Below are positions 27,482 to 36,679 of a DNA stretch of 64,000 nucleotides, piece after piece. Numbering within the stretch: position 1 is the stretch's first letter; the number at the start of each line of letters is the position of its first letter. The DNA is taken from NCBI RefSeq assembly GCF_002025705.1, contig NZ_CP018846.1, positions 3,463,501-3,527,500 of the forward strand. Reading direction: 5' to 3'. The DNA comes from Pseudomonas putida. Its GTDB lineage: Bacteria; Pseudomonadota; Gammaproteobacteria; Pseudomonadales; Pseudomonadaceae. A program made the translations under genes and the position numbers. Below the pieces are notes generated by a model. The model was not told where the DNA came from. It saw only the letters and a list, made by a program, of their open reading frames with translations, and searched no databases.

Positions 27482-28429
27482 TTAAGTCTTCTTGTACCGA
27501 TTCAGGCTACCGCCGTGCATCACCTTACCCGGCAGCTGCCGACCAAAAATGTCTTCGGCAAGGTGGGCGACTTTGATTAGCGCGTCAAGATCGACACCGG
27601 TCTCAATCCCCATCTCCTCACACATGAACACCAAGTCTTCAGTGCAGATATTTCCGGCAGCGCCACGGTGGCCCGCGAATGGACAGCCGCCCAACCCTGC
27701 ACAAGAGCTATCGAACTTCGCCACCCCTAATTTGAGCGCAGCATAGACGTTAGCAAGCCCGGTACCACGGGTATCGTGGAGGTGGAGGGCCAGCGGAAGA
27801 TCAGGCCATTTTTCACGCACCGCGCCGATGGTTTTTTCCATCATCAGCGGATTAGCCCAACCCACGGTATCAGCCAAGTAGACGCCTTTCAGCTGCACGT
27901 CGGCTTCATTAGCAAGATCCAGCACCTCGCCAACCATCCGCACGACTTGCGGAATCGGCATATACCCCTCGTAGTTACACCCGAACGCTGTCATGACGTA
28001 GCCCCACTCTACCGGGACGTCGTGCTCGGCATACGACTTCAACCAAGCGCGCTGCTCATCCAGCGTTTGCTGAATGTTCTTGTTGGTGTTGTTTACGGAG
28101 AAGCTCTCCGACGCAGTAACCCGAATGGCACCGATGATATCGAGCTGAGACTTGTAAGCACGCTCTAGTCCTTGTTGGTTCAACCACAGACCGGTATAGC
28201 GCACACCCGGCTTCTTGCGGATGGCGGCAGCCAACTCATCGGCGTCCGCCATCCCAGGAACACGTTTGGGGTTCACGAACGAAACGCAATCGATCTGCTT
28301 CAGCCCGGTTTCCGCGAGCGCTTCGATCAGCTCAGCCTTGCGGTTAAGCGCGATGGGAGTCGCCTCGATCTGAAAACCTTCACGAGGCCCTTCTTCATTG
28401 ATCCAAATTTTCTTGGGGAGGTCACTCAT
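27482..28429 (-). CDS. Hydroxymethylglutaryl-CoA lyase family protein
   Basis: A 315-residue DRE-TIM metallolyase of the HMG-CoA lyase family. It has the opening EEGPREGFQIEA (residues about 12-23), LHLHDTRGTGLANVYAAL near 205-222, and the HMG-CoA lyase signature SCAGLGGCPFAGHRG near 235-250, containing the catalytic Cys. The ATG at 28429 follows GGAG; a longer in-frame reading back to 28639 overlaps the cupin gene and is rejected. It cleaves a 3-hydroxy-3-methyl (or related) acyl-CoA to acetoacetate-type and acyl-CoA products. Grouped with an acyl-CoA carboxylase, hydratase and dehydrogenase, it completes a leucine/geranyl-CoA-like module. It could accept a homologue of HMG-CoA. Confidence 0.9.
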   Translation of the reverse strand: MSDLPKKIWINEEGPREGFQIEATPIALNRKAELIEALAETGLKQIDCVSFVNPKRVPGMADADELAAAIRKKPGVRYTGLWLNQQGLERAYKSQLDIIGAIRVTASESFSVNNTNKNIQQTLDEQRAWLKSYAEHDVPVEWGYVMTAFGCNYEGYMPIPQVVRMVGEVLDLANEADVQLKGVYLADTVGWANPLMMEKTIGAVREKWPDLPLALHLHDTRGTGLANVYAALKLGVAKFDSSCAGLGGCPFAGHRGAAGNICTEDLVFMCEEMGIETGVDLDALIKVAHLAEDIFGRQLPGKVMHGGSLNRYKKT

Positions 28430-28433
28430 TTTG

Positions 28434-28835
28434 CTACTCCAGATTCTGGCCTGCGTGTTCGCCTTCCAGGAACTTGTTCGGGCGAAGGAAGAAAGAAAGC
28501 ACCAGCGCGCCATTCGGCGAGCGGGCCAGGTGCCGGTTACCGCGCGGGCGCCATACAAAATCACCGGCGACCACCTCACCTTCGTCGTCGACGATGCTGC
28601 CCTCAAGCACGTAGGTCTGTTCAACCTCGACATGCTCATGCAGAGGCAGGCGTGTACCAGGCGCCCAGCGGAAAAGTGCCGTAAGCAGGCCGCTTTCTTT
28701 GTCCTGCAGCAGGATTTTCATGTCGATCCCGGGTGTTGGGGTGGGCTTCCAAGGGAGCGAATCAACATTGATGTAGCGCGAGGCGAGCTCTGACAGACCT
28801 TCGATACCTGGCACGTTTGGGGTGGTAACAGCCAT
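28434..28835 (-). CDS. Cupin domain-containing protein
   Basis: A 133-residue single-cupin protein. Motif 1 is GTRLPLHEHVEVEQTYVLEG (His, His and Glu ligands, near residues 57-76) and motif 2 is GDFVWRPRGNRHLARS near 90-105. It probably binds a divalent metal. It resembles the anti-sigma-like ChrR-type cupins and small isomerase-like cupins, and its catalytic role is not established. It lies between the biotin carboxylase (12 bp gap) and the HMG-CoA lyase gene (4 bp gap), so it is translated in the same operon and presumably serves the same pathway. Confidence 0.85.
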   Translation of the reverse strand: MAVTTPNVPGIEGLSELASRYINVDSLPWKPTPTPGIDMKILLQDKESGLLTALFRWAPGTRLPLHEHVEVEQTYVLEGSIVDDEGEVVAGDFVWRPRGNRHLARSPNGALVLSFFLRPNKFLEGEHAGQNLE

Positions 28836-28847
28836 GGCTATCTCCTA

Positions 28848-30242
28848 TTAAACTGTCTGTTCAGCAGCGACAGCGAAGAGGCTCTCGCTGTGCTCATCGA
28901 TGAAGCGGGTGTGCACTTTCGCCTCCAGATACGCAGGCTCAGCCAGTACGCGAAGCAGGAAGTGGCGATTCGTCTTGAGACCGGAAATTTTGAGTTCGGT
29001 CAGCGCTTTTTCCAGGCGAGTAATCGCCTGCGCACGATCCTTACCGTGAGCAATGATCTTCATGATCATCGGGTCGTAGAAAGGAGTGATTCGATCTCCC
29101 GCAACAAAACCACCATCGATCCGCACACCCTCCACCTGCGGCACCTCCAGCGTTTCGATGAGGCCAGGCGCAGGCATGAACTTCTTCTCCGGCGACTCAG
29201 CATAAAGCCGCGCCTCAATGGCATGTCCATTGCGCTGAATCGACTGCTGCGTCAGCTCGGAGGCAACGTCCTCGCCCAGCGCATGGCGAATCTGCGCTTC
29301 AACCAAGTCGACGCCGGTCACCGCTTCGGTAACAGGATGCTCTACCTGAATACGCGTATTCATCTCCAGGAAGAAATAGGATTTCGATTTCTCGTCATAT
29401 AGGAATTCGACTGTGCCGGCGCCATCGTAACGGCACAGCTTGGCCAGATTCACAGCTGCATCAGCCATGTGCGCCAGAACCTCGGCTGGCACATTGGGCG
29501 CAGGGGACTCCTCCAATACTTTCTGATAGCGGCGCTGGATCGAGCAATCGCGCTCGTAAAGGTGTACCGCCTCACCATTGCCGAACCCGAATATCTGCAC
29601 TTCGATGTGGCGCGCACTCTCAATCAGCTTTTCCAGGAACACAGTGCCGTCACCGAATGCACGCTCTGCCATCCGTTGGGTAGCAGCCACAGCCTCCACA
29701 AGGTCAGCTGGCGAATGCACAGGCTTCAAGCCGATTCCCCCTCCCCCGGCGGAAGCTTTCACCAACAGCGGATATCCCACAACTCGCGCCGCATTAACCA
29801 GTGCTTCGGGATCTTCTGCAGTCACGTTTTCAGCAGCTGGCTGAACTGGGACACCCGCCTTGATAGCGAGGTGACGAGAGCGCTGCTTGTCGCCCATAGC
29901 CCTAATTACTTCGGCGGTTGGGCCAATGAAGGTTATGCCGGCAGCGGCACAAGCGTCGGAGAAGTCGGTGTTCTCGGAGAGAAACCCGTAGCCCGGGTGA
30001 ACCAGCGTCACCCCGTTTTCTTTAGCTACCCGCAGCACCTTCTCCGCATCTAGATAGCTTTCCGCCGCTTTGGACGGGCCAATCAGAAAAGCCTCATCAG
30101 CAGCCTTCACATGCTGAGAGTCAGCATCTGCCTCGGAGTACACCGCAACGGTAGGAATTCCGAGAGCCTTGGCGGAGCGAATCACACGGCAGGCAATCTC
30201 GCCGCGATTCGCGATCAGTAGTTTTTGTTCTGTCACGATCAT
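28848..30242 (-). CDS. Acyl-CoA carboxylase, biotin carboxylase subunit
   Basis: A 464-residue biotin carboxylase of AccC type. It shows LLIANRGEIACRVIRSAKAL near the N-terminus, the ATP-grasp glycine loop VKASAGGGGIGLK near residue 160, EKLIESARHIEVQIFG near 205, and MNTRIQVEHPVTEAVTGVDL near 290-310 with the catalytic Arg. It carboxylates biotin on the separate 70-residue carrier encoded at 32757. There is no biotin-carrier domain in this chain, unlike MccA or AtuF-type alpha subunits (about 650 residues). The start is close to the palindrome AACTAAC-AGTT-GTAAGTC at 30250-30267. It heads the unit with the cupin and HMG-CoA lyase, divergent from the carboxyltransferase unit. Confidence 0.94.
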   Translation of the reverse strand: MIVTEQKLLIANRGEIACRVIRSAKALGIPTVAVYSEADADSQHVKAADEAFLIGPSKAAESYLDAEKVLRVAKENGVTLVHPGYGFLSENTDFSDACAAAGITFIGPTAEVIRAMGDKQRSRHLAIKAGVPVQPAAENVTAEDPEALVNAARVVGYPLLVKASAGGGGIGLKPVHSPADLVEAVAATQRMAERAFGDGTVFLEKLIESARHIEVQIFGFGNGEAVHLYERDCSIQRRYQKVLEESPAPNVPAEVLAHMADAAVNLAKLCRYDGAGTVEFLYDEKSKSYFFLEMNTRIQVEHPVTEAVTGVDLVEAQIRHALGEDVASELTQQSIQRNGHAIEARLYAESPEKKFMPAPGLIETLEVPQVEGVRIDGGFVAGDRITPFYDPMIMKIIAHGKDRAQAITRLEKALTELKISGLKTNRHFLLRVLAEPAYLEAKVHTRFIDEHSESLFAVAAEQTV

Positions 30243-30249
30243 CTCCTAA

Positions 30250-30267
30250 AACTAACAGTTGTAAGTC
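30250..30267 (-). promoter_or_regulatory. Operator-like palindrome before the biotin carboxylase gene
   Basis: AACTAAC-AGTT-GTAAGTC. The left arm is exact and the right arm has two mismatches to GTTAGTT. It lies 8-25 bp upstream of the start codon, on the leader of the leftward transcript. Confidence 0.5.
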
Positions 30268-30349
30268 ACTCGCCGCACCGCACCCACTCCGCCTACAGGC
30301 CCCAATGCACAGGCACATTGGTTAGAGATCGGAAAAAATGCAACCAGGC

Positions 30350-30402
30350 TTGTGCTGGAAACAAAGCCTAGCTATATTCTCGAAAACTAACAACGGTTAG
30401 TA
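30350..30402 (+). promoter_or_regulatory. Sigma-70 promoter and operator of the carboxyltransferase operon
   Basis: TTGTGC (30350-30355), 17 bp, TATATT (30373-30378): a strong promoter. The palindrome AACTAAC-AACG-GTTAGTA (30385-30402) covers the expected transcription start. A bound repressor would prevent initiation. Confidence 0.78.
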
Positions 30403-30422
30403 AAACAAAAAAGGAGAATCCC

Positions 30423-31199
30423 TTGAGCACAACGCAGCTTCTGGTCGAGCGCCAAGGCCCCCGCGCTACCATCATCTTGAGCAACCCTGCCAAGCGAAAT
30501 GCGATCGCCACCGCCACTGCCAGCGCGCTGGTCGACACCTTGCTGAAGCTGGATGGCGAACAGGACATCCGAGTCATTGTGATCACAGGCGAAGGCGACT
30601 GCTTTTCCTCCGGCGGTGACCTCGACGAGTTCCTTTCGACTGTCGACGCAGGTGGTACTCAGCTGTGGGAAACAGGCGAGCCATGGCAACGTCTGTTTAG
30701 CGTGATTCCCACCCTGAGCAAGCCCGTGATCGCTCGCGTGGTTGGCCCGGCAATGGCCGGGGCGTGCGGGCTGGTAGCCGCGTGCGACTTCGCTTACTGC
30801 ACCGAGGGCGCCAAGTTCGGCTCGCCTGAAGTGAAGATCGGCCTCTTCCCTCTATTCATTCTTCCGGCGCTTCTGAGCCGCCTGGGAGATCGTCATGCGC
30901 TGGATCTCGCGCTTACCGGCCGCACCATCGATGCGCAGGAGGCCTACCGCATGGGGCTCGTAAATCAAGTCGCTTCGGCTGATGAGATAGACGTCCTGGT
31001 AGACCAGCTCGTGAAAAGTTTCACGCACCTGGAGCCCGCAACTGTCCGCCGCGGCAAGCACGCATTTAACAAGATCTCATCCGTTGGCCTGATGGAAGGC
31101 TTGGAGCTGGCCCGCGGCATGCGCCCAGCCTTCATGTGCTCAGAAGAGCTGCGCCGCGGTATTGAGAAATTTTTTGCCAAAAAAGAGGTGAAGGCATGA
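30423..31199 (+). CDS. Enoyl-CoA hydratase/isomerase (crotonase family)
   Basis: A 258-residue crotonase. It shows LVERQGPRATIILSNPAKRNA at the start, the oxyanion loop DCFSSGGDLDEFL near residues 59-71 and ARVVGPAMAGACGLVAACDF near 102-121. The Glu in KFGSPEVKIGLFPLF matches a catalytic position. The start codon is TTG at 30423, after AAGGAG; no ATG is available nearby. The 3' end overlaps the carboxyltransferase start by ATGA. It likely hydrates the carboxylated enoyl-CoA (methylglutaconyl-CoA-hydratase-like role), since it directly precedes the carboxylase subunit. That assignment is inference from gene order. Confidence 0.9.
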   Translation: MSTTQLLVERQGPRATIILSNPAKRNAIATATASALVDTLLKLDGEQDIRVIVITGEGDCFSSGGDLDEFLSTVDAGGTQLWETGEPWQRLFSVIPTLSKPVIARVVGPAMAGACGLVAACDFAYCTEGAKFGSPEVKIGLFPLFILPALLSRLGDRHALDLALTGRTIDAQEAYRMGLVNQVASADEIDVLVDQLVKSFTHLEPATVRRGKHAFNKISSVGLMEGLELARGMRPAFMCSEELRRGIEKFFAKKEVKA

Positions 31200-32728
31200 G
31201 CGGTTACGAGAATGTGAAAGAACTGCAACGTCGCGTCGAAATCGCACGCGCTGGTGGTTCCGACAAAGCCAAAGAAAAACATCAAGCTCAGGGCAAGATC
31301 CTGGTTCGCGATCGCCTCAACATGCTCTTCGACAATGGCGAATACCTTGAAGACGGCCTGCTGGTTGGTGCCTCCCGCGGCATGCCAGGTGACGCTGTGG
31401 TCACTGCGATCGGCAAGATCAATGGCCAGGAAGTCGCGGTCATTGCAAACGACATGACGGTCAAAGCCGGCACCTGGGGTTATCACACCTTCCGCAAAAT
31501 CGTGCGCATGCAAGAAATTGCCGTCGACGCCAAAATGCCCATCATCTACCTGGTGGACAGCGCCGGAGCACGCATCGATAGCCAGTTCGACTGCTACCTG
31601 GGCCGTATCGCCTGGGGCAATATTTTCTACACCCAAGTACAGATTTCGGGCGTGGTACCACAAGTCTGTGTGATGTTTGGCCCCTCGCCTGCAGGCTCCG
31701 CATATGTGCCGGCGCTGTGCGACCTAGTCATCATGGTCGACAAGCAAGCTACCGCTTACCTTGGCTCGCCACGCCTGGCTGAAGCGGCCATCGGTGAAAA
31801 GGTAACCGAGGAGCAGATGGGCGGCGCACGCATGCACTGTGCCATGAGTGGCCTGGGTGACTACCTCGCGCAGAACGAAGAAGAAGCGCTCAAAGCCGCC
31901 GCGGATTACCTGCGTTTCTTCCCGAGCCATAACAGCCAGCTACCGCCGCTGCGGGAACCAAAACTGCCCGGTTCGAAGCGCTCGATCACCGAAATTGTTC
32001 CACCCGACCAAAACCGTCCTTTTGACGTGAAAGAGCTGGTCGAATCGCTCGTGGACGAAGGCTCGATCTTCGAAGTAAAAGCCCTGTTTGCCAAAGAGAT
32101 CTACACCGCATTTGCTTACCTGGGCGGCCGACCAGTAGGGATCATCGCGAACAACTCGAAGAACAAAGGCGGTGTGCTGTTTAACGACAGCGCCGACAAA
32201 GCAACCCGCTTTATCTGGGCTTGCAACGCATTCAACGTTCCGCTGCTTTTCCTGCAGGACATCAGCGGCTACATGATTGGCAGCGCTGTAGAAAAGGCCG
32301 GCATCATCCGCCATGGCGCCAAACTGCTGCATGCAGTCTGCGAGGCAAAAGTCCCACGCATTTCCGTCATGGTTCGTAAGGGTTATGGCGGCGGTTACCT
32401 CGGCATGTCCGGCGGCCCAACCATGCCTGATGCTCAGTTGGCACTGCCAGGCGCCATGCCTGCCCTCATGGGCCCAGAGGCTGCAATCAACGCTATTCAC
32501 TACAACGAGATCCAGGCACTGGAGGGCGAGGCGCGCGCGGCATTCATCGATGAGAAGCAGAAGGCGTACGCCAAAGACATCAACGCCTTTGATCCCGCTG
32601 ACCAATTCTCCTTCGAGGCAGTTATCGATCCCGATGACCTGCGTGATGAGCTGATCAAGCGCTTCGCCCTTTACAGCCGCCGTGAAATTCCACGGATCGA
32701 TCGCCGCAACGGCATCTATCCGGTTTAA
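31196..32728 (+). CDS. Acyl-CoA carboxylase, carboxyltransferase subunit
   Basis: A 510-residue carboxyltransferase of the propionyl/methylcrotonyl-CoA carboxylase beta family. The N-terminal half contains YLVDSAGARIDSQ near residues 112-124 and MFGPSPAGSAYVPALCDL near 160-177. The C-terminal half has FLQDISGYMIGSAVEKAGII near 349-368 and RKGYGGGYLGMSG near 393-405. It transfers CO2 from biotin to an acyl-CoA. With separate carboxylase (28848) and carrier (32757) polypeptides it forms a three-component enzyme. Sequence alone does not tell whether the acceptor is methylcrotonyl-, geranyl-, propionyl-CoA or something new. Translation is coupled to the crotonase gene. Confidence 0.93.
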   Translation: MSGYENVKELQRRVEIARAGGSDKAKEKHQAQGKILVRDRLNMLFDNGEYLEDGLLVGASRGMPGDAVVTAIGKINGQEVAVIANDMTVKAGTWGYHTFRKIVRMQEIAVDAKMPIIYLVDSAGARIDSQFDCYLGRIAWGNIFYTQVQISGVVPQVCVMFGPSPAGSAYVPALCDLVIMVDKQATAYLGSPRLAEAAIGEKVTEEQMGGARMHCAMSGLGDYLAQNEEEALKAAADYLRFFPSHNSQLPPLREPKLPGSKRSITEIVPPDQNRPFDVKELVESLVDEGSIFEVKALFAKEIYTAFAYLGGRPVGIIANNSKNKGGVLFNDSADKATRFIWACNAFNVPLLFLQDISGYMIGSAVEKAGIIRHGAKLLHAVCEAKVPRISVMVRKGYGGGYLGMSGGPTMPDAQLALPGAMPALMGPEAAINAIHYNEIQALEGEARAAFIDEKQKAYAKDINAFDPADQFSFEAVIDPDDLRDELIKRFALYSRREIPRIDRRNGIYPV

Positions 32729-32756
32729 CCCCAGACAATTAGAAAGGATTTAGCTG

Positions 32757-32969
32757 ATGAGCGAAATCAAAGCTCCTATGGCCGGCAACATCTGGAAGAT
32801 CAACGTCCAGGTCGGTCAAGAGGTCAACTTCGGCGACGAGGTCATCATCATGGAGTCCATGAAGATGGAGATTCCAGTTGAGGCCGATGATTCCGGCGTC
32901 GTTAAAGAAATCAAGGTCGCGGAGAACGATACCGTCGATGACGGTAACGTCCTCATCATCCTTGGATAA
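32757..32969 (+). CDS. Biotin carboxyl carrier protein (free-standing, 70 aa)
   Basis: A 70-residue biotinyl domain. The biotinylation motif is ESMKME with Lys36 at the expected centre of the fold, preceded by PMAGNIWKINVQVGQ and followed by the second lobe with NDTVDDGNVLIILG. It ferries the carboxyl group between the biotin carboxylase (28848) and the carboxyltransferase (31196). Such a minimal carrier is far shorter than AccB (about 150 residues). It follows the carboxyltransferase by 28 bp with AAAGGA as its ribosome site. Confidence 0.94.
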   Translation: MSEIKAPMAGNIWKINVQVGQEVNFGDEVIIMESMKMEIPVEADDSGVVKEIKVAENDTVDDGNVLIILG

Positions 32970-32987
32970 TCCTGAGAGATCCTGTCC

Positions 32988-33833
32988 ATGAAAATTGCCT
33001 CCTTCATCCATGACGGGCGCAGTTCGTACGGTGTCGTCGGTGACGACACTGTCTCGGACGCCGGCGCAGTGCTCGGTCATCGCTACGCCGATTTACGATC
33101 CTTGCTGAACTCCGGCGAGGGCCTGGCCGAACTCGCCTCTTTGCGTGACGCCCCGGCCTTGAACGTACAGCAGGTTCAATGGCTGCCGGTTATCCCAAAC
33201 CCGGACAAGGTTTTGTGCGTCGGCCTGAACTACCTCAAGCACATCATTGAAACCGGGCGGGAGGTGCCAAAGCACCCCACCCTCTTCACTCGATTTGCGA
33301 GCGCCCAGGTGGGCCACGATCAGCCCCTGATTCTGCCCAAGGCTTCCACCGCCTTCGACTTTGAGGGCGAACTGGCCATCGTGATTGGCAAGGCCGGTCG
33401 GCACATTTCCAAGGCTAACGCTTTGGAGCACATCGCTGGTTACAGCCTGTTCAATGATGGCTCTATCCGCGACTGGCAAAAACACACCCTGCAGTTCACC
33501 GCAGGGAAGAATTTTGTTGGTAGCGGAAGCTTCGGCCCTTGGCTCGTCACCACGGACGAGATCGCCGATATCAACAGCCTTACCCTGGAAACCCGCCTTA
33601 ACGGCACGGTGGTTCAGCGTGAAGGGCTCGATGACCTGCTGTTCAAGATTCCGGATCTGATCGAGTACATCTCGACCTTCACTGAGCTGCTGCCTGGCGA
33701 TGTGATTGCAACTGGAACCCCCGGCGGCGTAGGCGCGTTCAGAACCCCGCCGCTCTGGATGAAACCCGGTGATGTTGTTGAAGTGGAAGTGGAGGGAATC
33801 GGAACACTCAAAAATACCGTCAATGCCGAGTAA
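32988..33833 (+). CDS. Fumarylacetoacetate hydrolase (FAH) family protein
   Basis: A 281-residue FAH-family enzyme. Typical segments are VLCVGLNYLKHIIETGREVP near residues 75-94, the metal-binding FDFEGELAIVIGKAGRHI near 124-141, YSLFNDGSIRDWQ near 153-165 and PGDVIATGTPGGVGAFRTPP near 233-252. These Mg/Mn enzymes hydrolyse acylpyruvates or 2,4-diketones, or decarboxylate/isomerise oxo-acids. Its spacing, 18 bp behind the carrier gene, ties it to the operon. A C-C hydrolase of this type is not part of leucine-type degradation, so the pathway probably has an additional diketone or oxo-acid step. Confidence 0.88.
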   Translation: MKIASFIHDGRSSYGVVGDDTVSDAGAVLGHRYADLRSLLNSGEGLAELASLRDAPALNVQQVQWLPVIPNPDKVLCVGLNYLKHIIETGREVPKHPTLFTRFASAQVGHDQPLILPKASTAFDFEGELAIVIGKAGRHISKANALEHIAGYSLFNDGSIRDWQKHTLQFTAGKNFVGSGSFGPWLVTTDEIADINSLTLETRLNGTVVQREGLDDLLFKIPDLIEYISTFTELLPGDVIATGTPGGVGAFRTPPLWMKPGDVVEVEVEGIGTLKNTVNAE

Positions 33834-33905
33834 AACCTAAATGGTGAAAGGCGTCCACGCGCGCCTTTCATTCGAAGTCCGCACAATAACAACACTGGAC
33901 TCACC

Positions 33906-35255
33906 ATGAAATCGACGATTGATGCTTCTACCTGGAGCCATCCAGGGTCATCCGCTATCAACCGAATGCTGTTCAAAAAGATAGCCCTGCGTGTCATTCC
34001 CCTCATTTTTGTGGCCTACATCTTCGCTTTCCTAGACCGAGTCAACATCGGCTATGCAAAACTACAAATGCTTCCCGATCTGGGTCTGACAGAAGGCCAG
34101 TATGGCTTCGCAGCCGGAATTTTCTTCATCGGTTACGCCCTGTTTGAGATCCCAAGCAACCTGCTACTCGACAAGATCGGTGCACGCAAGACTATGACCA
34201 GGATCATGGTGCTATGGGGACTGGCGTCAGCCGCCACTATGTTCGTCACCACGGCCCAGCAACTGTATATCCTGCGCCTGCTCCTAGGCATTTTCGAGGC
34301 CGGCTTCTTCCCAGGTGTCATCCTCTACTTGAGCTACTGGTTCCCGAGCTACATGCGAGGACGCGTTACCGGTACGCTGCTACTCGCCACCCTTGTTGCT
34401 CCGATTCTGGGCGGCCCTATCTCGGGCTTGATCATGGAATCCATGAACGGCGTTTCAGGTTTGGCGGGATGGCGGTGGTTGTTCTTGCTCGAGGCCGTGC
34501 CGATCATCTTCATCGGGATCGCTTGCTTCTTGCTGCTCTGCGACAAGCCAGAACAAGCCCAATGGCTTAGCACTGATGAGAAGGCACTGCATCAGGAGTT
34601 GATGGCTCGGGATAGAGCAACGCTGGATCCCGAGAAAGTGAATCCGCACAGCGGCGAGGCCATCTTCAGCGCGTTGACTGACCCCAAGGTGTACGTCCTG
34701 GCGTTCCTGTATTTCAGTTCCGCACTAGGCACCTACGCGTTCAATTTCTGGCTACCCACCATGATCCAGAAGCTGGGTGTATCCAGCATCACTCAAATTT
34801 CGCTGTACGCCATGATCCCGTTCACTTGCGCAGCCCTGGGCATGATCCTCATCGGCCGGAGCTCCGACCTACGCAGAGAACGTCGGATGCATTACTGCAT
34901 TAGCATTCTCTTTGGGGCGGCCATGCTATCGCTGTCCACCCTATCTACCTCACTTCCTTTATCTCTAGCCTTGCTAGGTGGAGCGGCGTTCGGCTTCAGT
35001 GGGGCAATCATCGTTTGTTGGGCAATCCCAGCTACTTACCTCAAGGGCAAAAGCGCACCGGCCGGGATCGCTTTGGTCAGCTCGCTCGGTTCTCTGTGTG
35101 GCTTTGCTGCGCCATCGATCATCGGCCTGGCGCGCGATCTTACCGGGAAGGATCACGCCGGCATGTATGCCATCAGCCTGATCATGGTGGCGGCAGCGCT
35201 GGGCATGCTCACACTGATGCCTAAACATGCGCTCGCGGTTGGGAAGCCTGACTGA
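33906..35255 (+). CDS. MFS transporter, anion:cation symporter (ACS) family
   Basis: A 449-residue permease with 12 predicted helices. ACS-type landmarks are FAFLDRVNIGYAKLQM in helix 1, GYALFEIPSNLLLDKIGARK between helices 2 and 3 and LLGIFEAGFFPGVILYLSYW in helices 4-5. ACS members import organic anions such as phthalate, hydroxyphenylacetate, glucarate or tartrate. It lies after the FAH gene with a short gap, so an organic acid, perhaps the growth substrate, is probably taken up through it after entering by the OprD-type porin at 36680. Confidence 0.9.
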   Translation: MKSTIDASTWSHPGSSAINRMLFKKIALRVIPLIFVAYIFAFLDRVNIGYAKLQMLPDLGLTEGQYGFAAGIFFIGYALFEIPSNLLLDKIGARKTMTRIMVLWGLASAATMFVTTAQQLYILRLLLGIFEAGFFPGVILYLSYWFPSYMRGRVTGTLLLATLVAPILGGPISGLIMESMNGVSGLAGWRWLFLLEAVPIIFIGIACFLLLCDKPEQAQWLSTDEKALHQELMARDRATLDPEKVNPHSGEAIFSALTDPKVYVLAFLYFSSALGTYAFNFWLPTMIQKLGVSSITQISLYAMIPFTCAALGMILIGRSSDLRRERRMHYCISILFGAAMLSLSTLSTSLPLSLALLGGAAFGFSGAIIVCWAIPATYLKGKSAPAGIALVSSLGSLCGFAAPSIIGLARDLTGKDHAGMYAISLIMVAAALGMLTLMPKHALAVGKPD

Positions 35256-35329
35256 AACTGCCGCTCCAGATGCCGGATTGGCATTCAATCCCGGCACCCG
35301 AACGATGAATAAGACCCAAGGAGAAGAGG

Positions 35330-36484
35330 ATGTTTTTAAACCTGTCCGAAGAGGAGCAGCTGTTTTGCCATTCAGTAGAGGGCACCATCAAGCGAGTGGC
35401 CCCCGTCGCGCAAGTGCAAAAGCTCGATAACGCCAAACAATTCGATTTCGAGCTTCACAGAGCGTTATCTGAGCTGGGTGTTTGGGGGGTGGGTACCGAT
35501 GAAGAGTATGGCGGTACCGGCGGAACACCAAAGCTGCAGGTATTGATGCTAGAGGCGCTGGGACGAATGGCCACGTCCATGGCCGTTTTCGGTGTTGTGC
35601 AGTTCATGGCTACACGTCTGCTTCGCCAGTACGGCACCCCGCAACAGCAAGACAAGTACCTGGCTAAGCTTTGCGCCGGCGAGATCAAAGCATCGTTCTG
35701 TCTGACGGAAGAAAGTGGTGGTACCGACATTCTACAAACGATGCGGACGAAGGCTAAGCGTGTAGACGAAGGATGGCGTCTGACAGGCGGCAAGTATTGG
35801 ATCAGCGGCGCTATTCACGCCGACCTGCTCATCGTGCTGGCCCGCACGAGCGATCACCGCTCCCGCGGGGTTACCATGTTTTTGGTCGAAAAAACAGCCC
35901 CAGGTGTATCGGCCACCGAGATCAACACCTTTGCAATCAACAGCTACGATACCTGTTCTGTAGCTTTCGACGACGTGAGTCTCGCCGAAACAGCCGTACT
36001 CGGCGAAGTCGACCAAGGTTTCATCCAGGTGTTGAACACACTCAATTCAGAACGTCTGAACGCGGCGGCAGTGGCCACAGGCATCGGACGCGGCGCACAA
36101 CAACTCGCCGTCGAGTATGCCAAGGATCGCAAAGCATTCGGTCGTCCAATCGGACAGTTCCAATCGCTGCAGCATCGACTTGTGCATACGGGGATCGCGC
36201 TCGAGCAGGCTTGGCTGACCACTCAGATGGCAGCAATCGCTGAAGAACAGGGTCACGCGAATATCGAAGTCCCTAGCGCCATTGCCAAGCTCGCCGCGAG
36301 CAAAGCGGCGAATGATGCTGTGCGGGTCGGTATGGAAGCGATGGGCGGCGCCGGTTTCGACCTCGAGTACCCGATGCAGCGGTATTACCGCGATATCCGC
36401 CTCTATTCTTTCGCGCCCCTTACCGACGACATGTTGGCAAACCTCCTTGGGGAACGCTGGCTCGAATTGCCACGTTCATTCTAA
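35330..36484 (+). CDS. Acyl-CoA dehydrogenase
   Basis: A 384-residue FAD flavoprotein of the acyl-CoA dehydrogenase family. It shows ASFCLTEESGGTDI near residues 121-134 (FAD/substrate segment), the signature DRKAFGRPIGQFQSLQHRL near 265-283 and EAMGGAGFDLEYPMQRYYRD near 340-360, where the Glu of LEYP matches the medium-chain type catalytic base. It introduces an alpha,beta double bond into an acyl-CoA, the step before carboxylation in leucine-type degradation. It follows the MFS gene, 74 bp on, with AAGGAGAAGAGG as ribosome site. No electron transfer flavoprotein gene is in the window. Confidence 0.92.
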   Translation: MFLNLSEEEQLFCHSVEGTIKRVAPVAQVQKLDNAKQFDFELHRALSELGVWGVGTDEEYGGTGGTPKLQVLMLEALGRMATSMAVFGVVQFMATRLLRQYGTPQQQDKYLAKLCAGEIKASFCLTEESGGTDILQTMRTKAKRVDEGWRLTGGKYWISGAIHADLLIVLARTSDHRSRGVTMFLVEKTAPGVSATEINTFAINSYDTCSVAFDDVSLAETAVLGEVDQGFIQVLNTLNSERLNAAAVATGIGRGAQQLAVEYAKDRKAFGRPIGQFQSLQHRLVHTGIALEQAWLTTQMAAIAEEQGHANIEVPSAIAKLAASKAANDAVRVGMEAMGGAGFDLEYPMQRYYRDIRLYSFAPLTDDMLANLLGERWLELPRSF

Positions 36485-36679
36485 GCCACTACCGAGGCTG
36501 ACAGTGACCGTCAGGCGGCGTGCAGTAATGAGAAGGCAGGTTTGCATATTCGCTCTTGCTTGCTCATTACTTAGCAATTTCAAAATAACTAGAGCCTAAC
36601 AACACTTTTACAGCTCAGCTTTTCCAGAAAAAGACAACGCGTTACCTATCCAAACAAAAACAATAAGGAAGGTACAATC

